Assembly (NCBI GenBank): GCA_024640385.1
Contig: JAHEFC010000071.1
Location: 1-12,378, forward strand
Direction of reading: 5' to 3'
DNA length: 12,378 bases
Source of the DNA: Sphingobacteriales bacterium
GTDB taxonomy: Bacteria; Bacteroidota; Bacteroidia; Chitinophagales; Chitinophagaceae
In this document: positions 6,428 to 12,378 of the stretch, one piece after another
How the letters are laid out: each line of letters starts with the position of its first letter
Numbering within the stretch: position 1 is the first letter of the stretch
The notes under the pieces: generated by a model
What the model saw: only the letters and a program-made list of their open reading frames with translations
Database searches by the model: none
What the model was told of the DNA's origin: nothing
Position numbers and translations under genes: made by a program

Positions 6428-8647
6428 TCAGGCAGGCAGCATCATGGTGAATACTGCATATTCTCCGTCTTTGGAGTCAAAGCTAAGTTCTCCACCATGG
6501 GCTTTGACGATATCATAACTCAGAGACAATCCCAGGCCTGCACCCTTTCCTGAAGGTTTGGTGGTAAAGAATGGCTGGAAGATCTTGGCTCTGATTTTGT
6601 CAGGAATGCCCCGGCCATTGTCATTTATGATGATCTGTAATTTGTCGGCGGTCTTTTTGGTGGTTAACGTAACAGTAGGCTCATAATCTGCCGACATTAT
6701 TTTCTTTTTCTCTGAAACTTCATAAAAAGCATTGTTCAGAAGATTCATTAAAACGCGGCTGATCTCCTGCGGTATCAACCTGATCTTTCCAACCTTTGGA
6801 TCAAGATCGGTTTTCATTGTGGCACTGAATGATTTGTCTTTTGCCCGCATGCCATGGTAGGCCAGGGTAAGGTATTCATCTGCCAGGGCGTTGATATCAA
6901 CGAGTTCTTTCTGACCCGAACTACTGCGCGAATGCAGGAGCATGGATTTGACAATGGCATCAGCACGTTGTCCGTGTTCACTGATCTTTTCTTCATTCCC
7001 TTCAATATTGTCCAGGATGGCTGCAGCTTCGATATTGGTGTCGCTTGTCAATTCTTTTTTCAAGTCCTGGATGAGCTCCCGGTTGATTTCGGAAAAGTTG
7101 TTGACAAAGTTCAGGGGGTTCTGGATCTCGTGGGCAATGCCTGCGGTCAGTTCCCCCATAGACGCCATTTTTTCAGCATGGATCAGCTGCTCCTGGGTGG
7201 ATCTCAGGTTTTCCAAAGAGTGGCTTAATTCGATGGTTCTGTCTTTGACCTGTTGTTCAAGTGTTTCTTTTTGGGCGGTCAGGATCTTTTGTTTTTCCTG
7301 TTCCTGTTTATTGGAAAGTTCAGACAAACGTAATACTTCTGCCAGCTGGTTTTCCAGGTTGATCGTTGTTCTGGCAGTTCTGAGCGCATTGAATATCAGT
7401 AATGAAACTGGGACCGCCAGTGCAATGATATAAATCGAGATGCCGTCAATACGTCTGAACGTGGGAATGGGGCTCTGATACAGTATCCAGGCGCTTTGAC
7501 TCACCATAACACCGATCCCTACGATCCATACATTTTTTTCCTTCCTCATGACGGATCTGATGAAGATCCTCAGCATATCCACCCAGGCAATGTACATAAG
7601 CCAGTTATGTATTTTAAAGTATGCATTAATTGGTTGAATCCAGTTGATCAACATGATTACGACGCCGCTGAAGTAAAGCCAAACATATCTTGGCAGTTTC
7701 TTGTAAAAAACAGAATAATAGGCCAGCATCAAAACAGGTACCCAGAAATTCCATGATATCCAGACAATGAGGTCGTTGAACATCGCCGATCGAAGTCCCA
7801 AATTTGTGTATGTTGGAAACCAATCAGCAAATATGAAACAGGCTACGGTGAAATTCAGGATGGCAAGGAAAAAATTAGAACGGTCCCTGGCATAAAACAG
7901 GTAAAGGGAAAGATGGAAACAGCCGATGAGGAACAGGGCCGCGAATGTAATGGTGACATACAGGAGATTGGTTCTAAGTGATTCCCCGAACAGATCAATA
8001 GAATCTCTTGACCTGGCAAAATGCACTTTAAATCCTGCATATCCTGGGTTGTCATACTTGAACAGGGATCCATTTATGTATCGGTCTTTGATCCTTTGTG
8101 CATCGAGAAAAGAATATCTGACCGCAAGTAGGTATTCGCGGTGATCTGAAAGAGGTAAACTAATGGGTTGCAGATTCAGGGGTCGGTAAGTTCTCTCTTT
8201 TTCCTTATCTGCAGAAGGAATACCATATCGATTCAACAGAATTCCGTCAAAATATACTTCCGATGCGCCAAAATGGGTGAGCACAAGCGAAATGGACTTA
8301 TTTCGCAATGATGAATCAATAATTATTTTAAGTCTGAACCATCCGATCCCCAGCCAATCGCCTTTTTGAAGGCTGTCAGGATTAAAGTCGGTATTCAGAA
8401 ATTTCCAGCTCCGGTCATCAAACGCTGGGTCCTTCCATCGAAGATCATCTCCTGCATGATATTTCCAGTTCAAATTACTGAGGCTTTCGGGATGCGCATG
8501 TTCAAAATATGACTCTTCTATACCAACGGGAAAAGAAAGTGAATCAAGTTTGCCAGCTGTCAGAAATAGAATTCCATCCTGCTGTGCAAAGCAATATGCA
8601 GAGAATAGGAGAAAGCTTGATATAAGAACTTGTCTTAATGCTTTCAT
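6428..8647 (-). CDS. Membrane sensor histidine kinase with periplasmic beta-sandwich-like domain and 7 TM helices
   Basis: A 739-residue hybrid-free sensor kinase. Residues 1-21 form a signal peptide (cleavage near CFA-QQ). The periplasmic region (~22-225) contains [21 protein letters not shown] and WFRLKIII, resembling the galactose-binding-like/GH2 sugar-binding fold often seen in Bacteroidota sensors. About seven membrane helices follow (~228-420), as in 7TMR-DISM receptors, then a long coiled coil (~425-490). The kinase core has an H-box with His506 ([12 protein letters not shown]), an N-box ([12 protein letters not shown]), a G1 box (NDNGRG, Asp676), an F-box (FQPFFTTK) and a G2 box ([12 protein letters not shown]). 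It should autophosphorylate His506 and pass the phosphate to a response regulator, but none is next to it. The ligand is unknown. It is transcribed divergently from the PepSY-like lipoprotein gene. Confidence 0.93.
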   Translation of the reverse strand: MKALRQVLISSFLLFSAYCFAQQDGILFLTAGKLDSLSFPVGIEESYFEHAHPESLSNLNWKYHAGDDLRWKDPAFDDRSWKFLNTDFNPDSLQKGDWLGIGWFRLKIIIDSSLRNKSISLVLTHFGASEVYFDGILLNRYGIPSADKEKERTYRPLNLQPISLPLSDHREYLLAVRYSFLDAQRIKDRYINGSLFKYDNPGYAGFKVHFARSRDSIDLFGESLRTNLLYVTITFAALFLIGCFHLSLYLFYARDRSNFFLAILNFTVACFIFADWFPTYTNLGLRSAMFNDLIVWISWNFWVPVLMLAYYSVFYKKLPRYVWLYFSGVVIMLINWIQPINAYFKIHNWLMYIAWVDMLRIFIRSVMRKEKNVWIVGIGVMVSQSAWILYQSPIPTFRRIDGISIYIIALAVPVSLLIFNALRTARTTINLENQLAEVLRLSELSNKQEQEKQKILTAQKETLEQQVKDRTIELSHSLENLRSTQEQLIHAEKMASMGELTAGIAHEIQNPLNFVNNFSEINRELIQDLKKELTSDTNIEAAAILDNIEGNEEKISEHGQRADAIVKSMLLHSRSSSGQKELVDINALADEYLTLAYHGMRAKDKSFSATMKTDLDPKVGKIRLIPQEISRVLMNLLNNAFYEVSEKKKIMSADYEPTVTLTTKKTADKLQIIINDNGRGIPDKIRAKIFQPFFTTKPSGKGAGLGLSLSYDIVKAHGGELSFDSKDGEYAVFTMMLPA

Positions 8648-8809
8648 GGATCTGAGATTTTATCGCCTATTACGAAAACTCTGTAAAGACGGTGTAGTCC
8701 TGCTATTTACCTGTATTTAAAGGCTTTGTGAGGGTAGAGATCCGGGGGATGTAGAATCGGCATTGAAGAATGATATAAGTTAAGTCATTTCCTCTGCATT
8801 TAATATTTA

Positions 8810-8840
8810 AAATTTTTTTCGTCCTGGTGGTTACATTTTG
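8810..8840 (+). promoter_or_regulatory. Weak candidate promoter for the PepSY-like lipoprotein gene
   Basis: An A/T-rich run ending TTTTTTTCG lies before TTACATTTTG (8831-8840), which resembles only loosely the Bacteroidota -7 element TAnnTTTG. It is placed 55 nt before the ATG at 8896 in the 248-nt divergent gap. The rest of that gap holds no gene I can support and no clear kinase promoter. Confidence 0.25.
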
Positions 8841-8895
8841 CGCCCCTGCTTTTACCAATATCAAATACATCAATAACCATCCAAATTTTTAAGTC

Positions 8896-9216
8896 ATGAA
8901 GAAGATCATCGCAGCCATCATCATTGTAGGTTCAGTATTAATGACATCCTGCAGCAAGGACCTCCCTGGCGGGAATGACGTTATTGCTGCCGGCAGAGCC
9001 GGGGAAGACAATCCAAACGGGGGAGGAGGCAATAATACGGTGAGTGTACCGGCTGCAGTTCTGAGCACATTCAATACCAGGTATCCTGATGCAACCAATA
9101 TCCAATGGAAAAAATTAAGCGACGGAAACTATAAGGCCGAATTCTTCAGGGGCGGGGTGAAATGGCAGGCTATTTTTACACCTGCAGGTTCTTTGGTAAA
9201 AGAAGAGCACGTTTAA
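8896..9216 (+). CDS. Small lipoprotein with a PepSY-like (DUF2874) domain
   Basis: A 106-residue exported protein. Residues 1-18 are a lipoprotein signal with lipobox MTSC (Cys19). A Gly/Asn-rich linker follows at ~25-48 (NPNGGGGNN), then one PepSY-like unit at ~50-106: PAAVLSTFNTRYPDA, IQWKKLSDGNYKAEFF, and KWQAIFTPAGSLVKEE. This amphipathic helix plus beta-sheet unit with the NIQW strand is common in small Bacteroidota surface proteins related to the beta-lactamase-inhibitor-like PepSY fold; many have two units, this one has one. The function is unknown. The gene has its own terminator 26 nt downstream, so it is probably monocistronic, and it starts divergently from the histidine kinase, which might control it (inference). 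Confidence 0.85.
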   Translation: MKKIIAAIIIVGSVLMTSCSKDLPGGNDVIAAGRAGEDNPNGGGGNNTVSVPAAVLSTFNTRYPDATNIQWKKLSDGNYKAEFFRGGVKWQAIFTPAGSLVKEEHV

Positions 9217-9241
9217 AAACCGATACCATCCGATGAAAATT

Positions 9242-9267
9242 GGCCGCCTCGTTGCGGCCTTTTTTTA
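9242..9267 (+). terminator. Rho-independent terminator after the PepSY-like gene
   Basis: A perfect 6-bp GC stem (GGCCGC 9242-9247, GCGGCC 9254-9259) with loop CTCGTT is followed at once by a run of seven T. This is a textbook intrinsic terminator 26 nt after the stop codon. Confidence 0.9.
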
Positions 9268-9335
9268 TTTCAAAAGATTTTATCAAAACCGGTTACATAT
9301 TCATTTTTTCCGGACACTAATAATAAACAAATCAT

Positions 9336-10013
9336 ATGAAACATTCAATAATGACCATCGTGGTACTGGTAGGTTTGGCTTCATACACAGGTTGTAAAAA
9401 AGATAACAGTAATAGTGCAGGAAGCACACCCCAGGTTTCCTCCATGCTCAGAGCTACCAATAATTCTGCTCTTTTAAATAGTATCAATAAGGATTCTTTG
9501 ATGTGGACAGCTGCGAGAGCGCAGGCCACCATGGTGAAATTCGAAGCGAAGAAATCTGGGTCGGAGATCGAATTCAAGTCTAATGCCCAGCAGACCATTG
9601 ACCTTTTTGCCAACACACCTGTTGCCGGCAACCTGAATATACCTCCGGGTACCTACGACGAAGTTGAGCTTAAGACCATCCTGGATCCTTTATCAGGGCA
9701 GCCTTCATTGGAATTGAAAGGCAGTTTCACCAATAATGGCGTAACCATCCCGGTACTCTTTCAGTCAATGGAGAGCCTGGAAGTGAAGGGTGAAAAGAAT
9801 AATGTGACCATCGATCCCGGAAGCAGTTATAACCTGACCACCATTATTGATCTGAACCTGATCATGGCAGGTATTACTACTTCCGATCTGGTAAAAGCAG
9901 AAAGAGTGAATGGGGAGATCAGGATCTCCAGTTCAGTAAATAATAACATGTATAAAAGAATCAAAGATAATCTGAACAACCTGGAAGATGAATGTGAAGT
10001 TCACCGTCATTGA
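9336..10013 (+). CDS. DUF4382-like lipoprotein
   Basis: A 225-residue exported lipoprotein. The signal (1-19) ends in YTGC with Cys20, followed by a Lys/Asp/Asn/Ser-rich linker. The body resembles DUF4382 proteins: an opening strand with a conserved Trp (LMWTAARAQATMVKFEAK), a QQTIDLFA strand, the IPPGTYDEVELK turn, and later VTIDPGSSYNLTTIIDLN. The fold is probably an all-beta, transthyretin-like sandwich; the function of the family is unknown. The C-terminus is rich in charged residues and ends EDECEVHRH, which could bind metal but is not proof of it. The gene lies 54 nt before the ECF sigma factor gene on the same strand, so they may share a transcript. The stop codon sits inside a perfect 8-bp hairpin. 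Confidence 0.7.
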   Translation: MKHSIMTIVVLVGLASYTGCKKDNSNSAGSTPQVSSMLRATNNSALLNSINKDSLMWTAARAQATMVKFEAKKSGSEIEFKSNAQQTIDLFANTPVAGNLNIPPGTYDEVELKTILDPLSGQPSLELKGSFTNNGVTIPVLFQSMESLEVKGEKNNVTIDPGSSYNLTTIIDLNLIMAGITTSDLVKAERVNGEIRISSSVNNNMYKRIKDNLNNLEDECEVHRH

Positions 10014-10028
10014 CTTTGAACAATGACG
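10005..10028 (+). repeat. Perfect 8-bp inverted repeat spanning a stop codon
   Basis: CGTCATTG (10005-10012) pairs with CAATGACG (10021-10028) around an 8-nt loop. The TGA of the lipoprotein gene (10011-10013) lies in the arm and loop. No T-tract follows, so it is not a plain terminator; it may be an RNA hairpin that tunes read-through into the sigma factor gene or mRNA stability, or a binding site. Confidence 0.45.
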
Positions 10029-10067
10029 AACAACAAAAATCAGTAGATTAGATTCACGAATACTGAT

Positions 10068-10676
10068 ATGGATCTAAGCAGACAAATGACTGATGACTGG
10101 ATAGTGAATGCACTCAAACAAACCGGGGTGGTGGAAAGCGATGCCATTAAGTACCTGTACCAGGCACATTATGATCCTCTTTGCCGGTTTGTAGTGCAGA
10201 ATAACGGCAGTGAACAGGATGCGGATGATATTTTCCAGGAGACCGTGATCGCATTCATCCATACTGTGAAACAAGGGAAATTCAGGGGGGAGGCGTCGAT
10301 AGGAACCTTTCTTTTTGCCCTTAACCGTAATATCTGGAGGAATGAAATGAAAAAAAGAGGCAGATCCCAGTTGCGTGAAACAAAATTTGAACAATTGAGT
10401 ACCCGTGTTGAAAACGATGCACAGTCGGCCCTGGAGCAGCAGCAAAGCAGTCACCAGCTCCTTAAGCTGATGGATACGATAGGGGAGAACTGTAAAAAGA
10501 TACTGCTGCAGTTCTATTATGAAGACAAGCCGATGAAGGATATCGTGAGCACCCTGAACTATGAAAATGAACAGGTGGTTCGAAATAAGAAATCTAAATG
10601 TCTTAAGAAGCTGGCAGAGATAATGAAGTTGGATGCGCAGTTATATCAACAATTTAAAACACTTCTCCATGAGTGA
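10068..10676 (+). CDS. ECF-type RNA polymerase sigma factor
   Basis: A 202-residue sigma-70 family factor of the extracytoplasmic-function group, which directs RNA polymerase to stress or surface-signal promoters. Region 2 is at ~26-95, with YLYQAHYDPLCRFV, the core-binding DADDIFQETVIAFI and FLFALNRNIWRNEMKK, which recognises the -10 element. Region 4 is at ~125-190, with the helix ENCKKILLQFYYEDKPMKDI and a turn helix reaching NKKSKCLKKLAE, which reads the -35 element. The linker is Gln/Glu rich (ALEQQQSSHQ). Region 4 is more diverged than usual (YENEQVVRNKK in place of the common SxxAVKSRLxRA). The stop overlaps the start of the TPR protein by 8 nt, a typical sign of translational coupling with an anti-sigma partner. 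The start at 10068 is likely; an ATG at 10086 is an alternative. Confidence 0.92.
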   Translation: MDLSRQMTDDWIVNALKQTGVVESDAIKYLYQAHYDPLCRFVVQNNGSEQDADDIFQETVIAFIHTVKQGKFRGEASIGTFLFALNRNIWRNEMKKRGRSQLRETKFEQLSTRVENDAQSALEQQQSSHQLLKLMDTIGENCKKILLQFYYEDKPMKDIVSTLNYENEQVVRNKKSKCLKKLAEIMKLDAQLYQQFKTLLHE

Positions 10677-11409
10677 ATTTGACATACATGATACACTTGT
10701 CCGATATCTGGATGGAGATATGGAAGCTGAAGAAAAAAATGAACTGGAGAAACGTCTGGATGCGGATGGGGACCTCAGGCAGCAACTGGAAGAGCTGAAA
10801 TTCGCCATTCAGGCTGTGAAGTTTGGAGGAATGGCGGAGAAAGTGAAAGGGATCCACAGGCAAATGGCACCTCAGCTTGCAACAGTAAAGCATAGCCCCG
10901 GCAGAACAGTCAGGATGTTCTCCCGTCGCACTATGAGTCTGGCTGCCAGTATAGTGATCGGTTTGGCAATGTTAGGAGGTTGGTGGGCCTATAAAATGCA
11001 GGCGGCGCAGATCTTTGAAGATCATTACGTGGAATTCTCCCTGACTGAGGCCCGCGGAGATAGCGGGCTCTCCGGCATTAGTGATCAATTCAATCAGAAA
11101 AACTACAGGGAAGTGATCGGGAACACGGGCAGAAAAGACCTGGGTTCGCAGGATAGTCTTCTGATAGCACTTTCATTTTTACATGAGCAACAAAATGAAA
11201 AGGCTGAAGCATGGCTGAAAGCGATTCAGCAACAGTCAACCGATCACAGGGATGATGCTGACTATTATCTGGCGTTCACTTACCTGGCTCAGAAGAAATA
11301 TGAAAAATCCTATGAGTTATTCAAAGCCATTCATGATGATCCCCGTCATTTATACCATGCTGCAGTCACAGAGTTGCTATTGAACAAGATCGCTTTCAAA
11401 ACCCTATGA
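10669..11409 (+). CDS. Single-pass membrane TPR protein, probable anti-sigma factor
   Basis: A 246-residue protein with an acidic cytoplasmic N-terminus (LVRYLDGDMEAEEKNELEKR, then DADGDLRQQLEELK) like the zinc-free anti-sigma-type heads of Bacteroidota. One membrane helix lies at ~88-108 (SLAASIVIGLAMLGGWWAY). A C-terminal outer part (~136-240) reads as TPR-like helix pairs: FNQKNYREVI, DSLLIALSFLHEQQNEKAEAWL, DADYYLAFTYLAQKKYEKSY. I chose the ATG at 10669, which overlaps the sigma stop by 8 nt, over an in-frame ATG at 10633 lying inside the sigma gene. By position and topology it should hold or tune the sigma factor at the membrane (inference), with the TPR part sensing an outer partner. 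Its TGA stop overlaps the end of the convergent CHAT gene by 6 nt. Confidence 0.85.
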   Translation: MSEFDIHDTLVRYLDGDMEAEEKNELEKRLDADGDLRQQLEELKFAIQAVKFGGMAEKVKGIHRQMAPQLATVKHSPGRTVRMFSRRTMSLAASIVIGLAMLGGWWAYKMQAAQIFEDHYVEFSLTEARGDSGLSGISDQFNQKNYREVIGNTGRKDLGSQDSLLIALSFLHEQQNEKAEAWLKAIQQQSTDHRDDADYYLAFTYLAQKKYEKSYELFKAIHDDPRHLYHAAVTELLLNKIAFKTL

Positions 11410-12378
11410 TCTGCTGCGGGATCTGTACCATGTGAATAATAATACTGCAACCAGGATGACAAGGGCCGCAACCAGAACCAGCTTCCAGTTTACATTTGCC
11501 TGGGGCTGGTAGTTGCCAATGAAAACCAGGTGGGACCAATAGTAAGGATGTTTTACTCTTGGATTAAGGTTTTCGTCTTTAAGGAGATCAATTTTTGCCT
11601 GGTAAATGGCTTTATCAATGCTGTATCCTTTATCAATATATCGATGGATCTTCTTTGTAATGTAAGCGGTAGACCGGTCATCGGCCTTCCATAAACTGGT
11701 AATGATATTATCGCAACCGGCGTAGGTGAAGGCACGGCTGAGACTCATGATGCCTTCTCCTTCCATCAGTTCTCCTGAGCCCGTTTCGCAGGCGCTGAGT
11801 ATCACCAGTTTTGTTTTTCTGAGATCCATATTGTAGATCTCTTCTTCATATAACAGATCGGTTCCGCCGCCCTGTTTTGAAAAAACGAGATAGGTGCCTC
11901 CGGGTGCGAAACTTGCTTTGGCATGGGTTGCAAGATGCACCAGGTCCGACTCCCCTGCTTTCTGAAGAAAAATATCTTTAGTGGCCTGATCATCATAATA
12001 TAACAGGCCTTTGTTGTCTTTGATCTCTTCTCTTGAAAATGACAAAGGAACAAAATTGGCCTTTCCGCCGGATGCAAATGGTGCAAACGAAATAGCAGAA
12101 CCGTTATTCAGGTTTAAGGTTTGTTTTTCCAGGAAGGCCGTTGAATATTGATATTGGATGGAAAAATGCTCTATGGCGTAAATCCCTTTCTCATCCTGCA
12201 GGCTTTCGAATGCGAGATAGGTAAGTTCATCATCGGGAATGATAATGAGTCTGTCGGGATGTTCAGCCTGTACTTCATCAAATACCAGGTGATACAGGGA
12301 ATGGGAGACATCCTGGGGAATTCTTGATCCGGGTGATTGAAGGGCCGAGATGAATTGATGTACCGTTGTTTTAAAGCC
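11404..12378 (-). CDS. CHAT-domain peptidase-like protein, C-terminal part (5' end outside window)
   Basis: About 324 residues of a larger protein; the frame is open to the right edge, so the start is not seen. The visible part is a CHAT domain (caspase HetF-associated with TPRs; clan CD cysteine peptidase). Its features are RLIIIPDDELTYLAFESL, the catalytic His in LVHLATHAKAS (codon 11923-11925), and the catalytic Cys in VILSACETGSGEL (codon 11788-11790), then MSLSRAFTYAGCDNIITSLW. A membrane helix near the C-terminus (KLVLVAALVILVAVLLFTWY) is followed by a basic tail RSRSRS. Bacteroidota members usually carry TPR repeats in front, which here would lie beyond the window. Both catalytic residues are present, so protease activity is plausible. 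It faces the sigma/TPR operon with a 6-nt overlap of stops. Confidence 0.93.
   Translation of the reverse strand, partial: GFKTTVHQFISALQSPGSRIPQDVSHSLYHLVFDEVQAEHPDRLIIIPDDELTYLAFESLQDEKGIYAIEHFSIQYQYSTAFLEKQTLNLNNGSAISFAPFASGGKANFVPLSFSREEIKDNKGLLYYDDQATKDIFLQKAGESDLVHLATHAKASFAPGGTYLVFSKQGGGTDLLYEEEIYNMDLRKTKLVILSACETGSGELMEGEGIMSLSRAFTYAGCDNIITSLWKADDRSTAYITKKIHRYIDKGYSIDKAIYQAKIDLLKDENLNPRVKHPYYWSHLVFIGNYQPQANVNWKLVLVAALVILVAVLLFTWYRSRSRS

Noticed and set aside
6942..7433. Long + strand open frame (163 codons) with Cys/Ser-rich translation
   Set aside because: It lies wholly antisense to the kinase core of the histidine kinase, has no recognisable domain, and its low-complexity Ser/Cys/Phe make-up is typical of an antisense shadow.
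10633..10668. Earlier ATG start for the TPR membrane protein
   Set aside because: It would add 12 residues from inside the sigma gene with no conserved content; the 8-nt overlap start is the usual coupling arrangement.
12043..12045. Start of the CHAT protein at a TTG at 12045
   Set aside because: The frame stays open to the window edge and conserved CHAT sequence (LIIIPDDELTYLAFESL) lies upstream of it, so this is an internal Leu codon.

Overview
The window looks like a chromosomal stretch of a Bacteroidota bacterium, most likely a relative of the Chitinophagaceae (inference). The signs are moderate GC, AT-rich leaders with few clear Shine-Dalgarno sites, many small lipoproteins with a Cys lipobox, and protein families typical of the phylum: DUF4345, DUF4382-like and PepSY-like lipoproteins, an ECF sigma factor overlapping a membrane TPR protein, and a CHAT protein. 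No rRNA, tRNA, CRISPR array or intact insertion sequence was seen.

Region 1 (1-5213, all + strand) is a redox and efflux block. It holds the 3' end of an aldo/keto reductase, a complete Bcr/CflA-type MFS drug exporter, and a 5'-deleted remnant of a second aldo/keto reductase in the same frame just after the exporter's stop. An exported ABM-fold (quinol-monooxygenase-like) protein follows, then a two-subunit molybdenum hydroxylase: a small 2Fe-2S subunit (IorA type) and a large molybdopterin subunit (IorB type) with a Tat signal and a lipobox. A strong hairpin terminator closes this block at about 5237-5275.

Region 2 (5279-8647) is mainly on the minus strand. It holds a DUF4345 membrane protein, a cupredoxin lipoprotein with all four type-1 copper ligands, and a large orphan sensor histidine kinase with a beta-sandwich-like periplasmic region, seven membrane helices and a coiled coil. 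No response regulator lies beside the kinase. A short open stretch without a start codon (5288-5431) may be a gene remnant.

Region 3 (8896-12378) starts divergently from the kinase with a PepSY-like lipoprotein and its own terminator, then a DUF4382-like lipoprotein. Next come an ECF sigma factor and a single-pass TPR protein, translationally overlapped by 8 nt, which form a likely sigma/anti-sigma pair. Converging on them, with stop codons overlapping by 6 nt, is the C-terminal part of a membrane-anchored CHAT-domain peptidase that runs off the window. This sigma / membrane TPR / CHAT cluster is the best candidate for an undescribed signalling system here, but its function is inference only.
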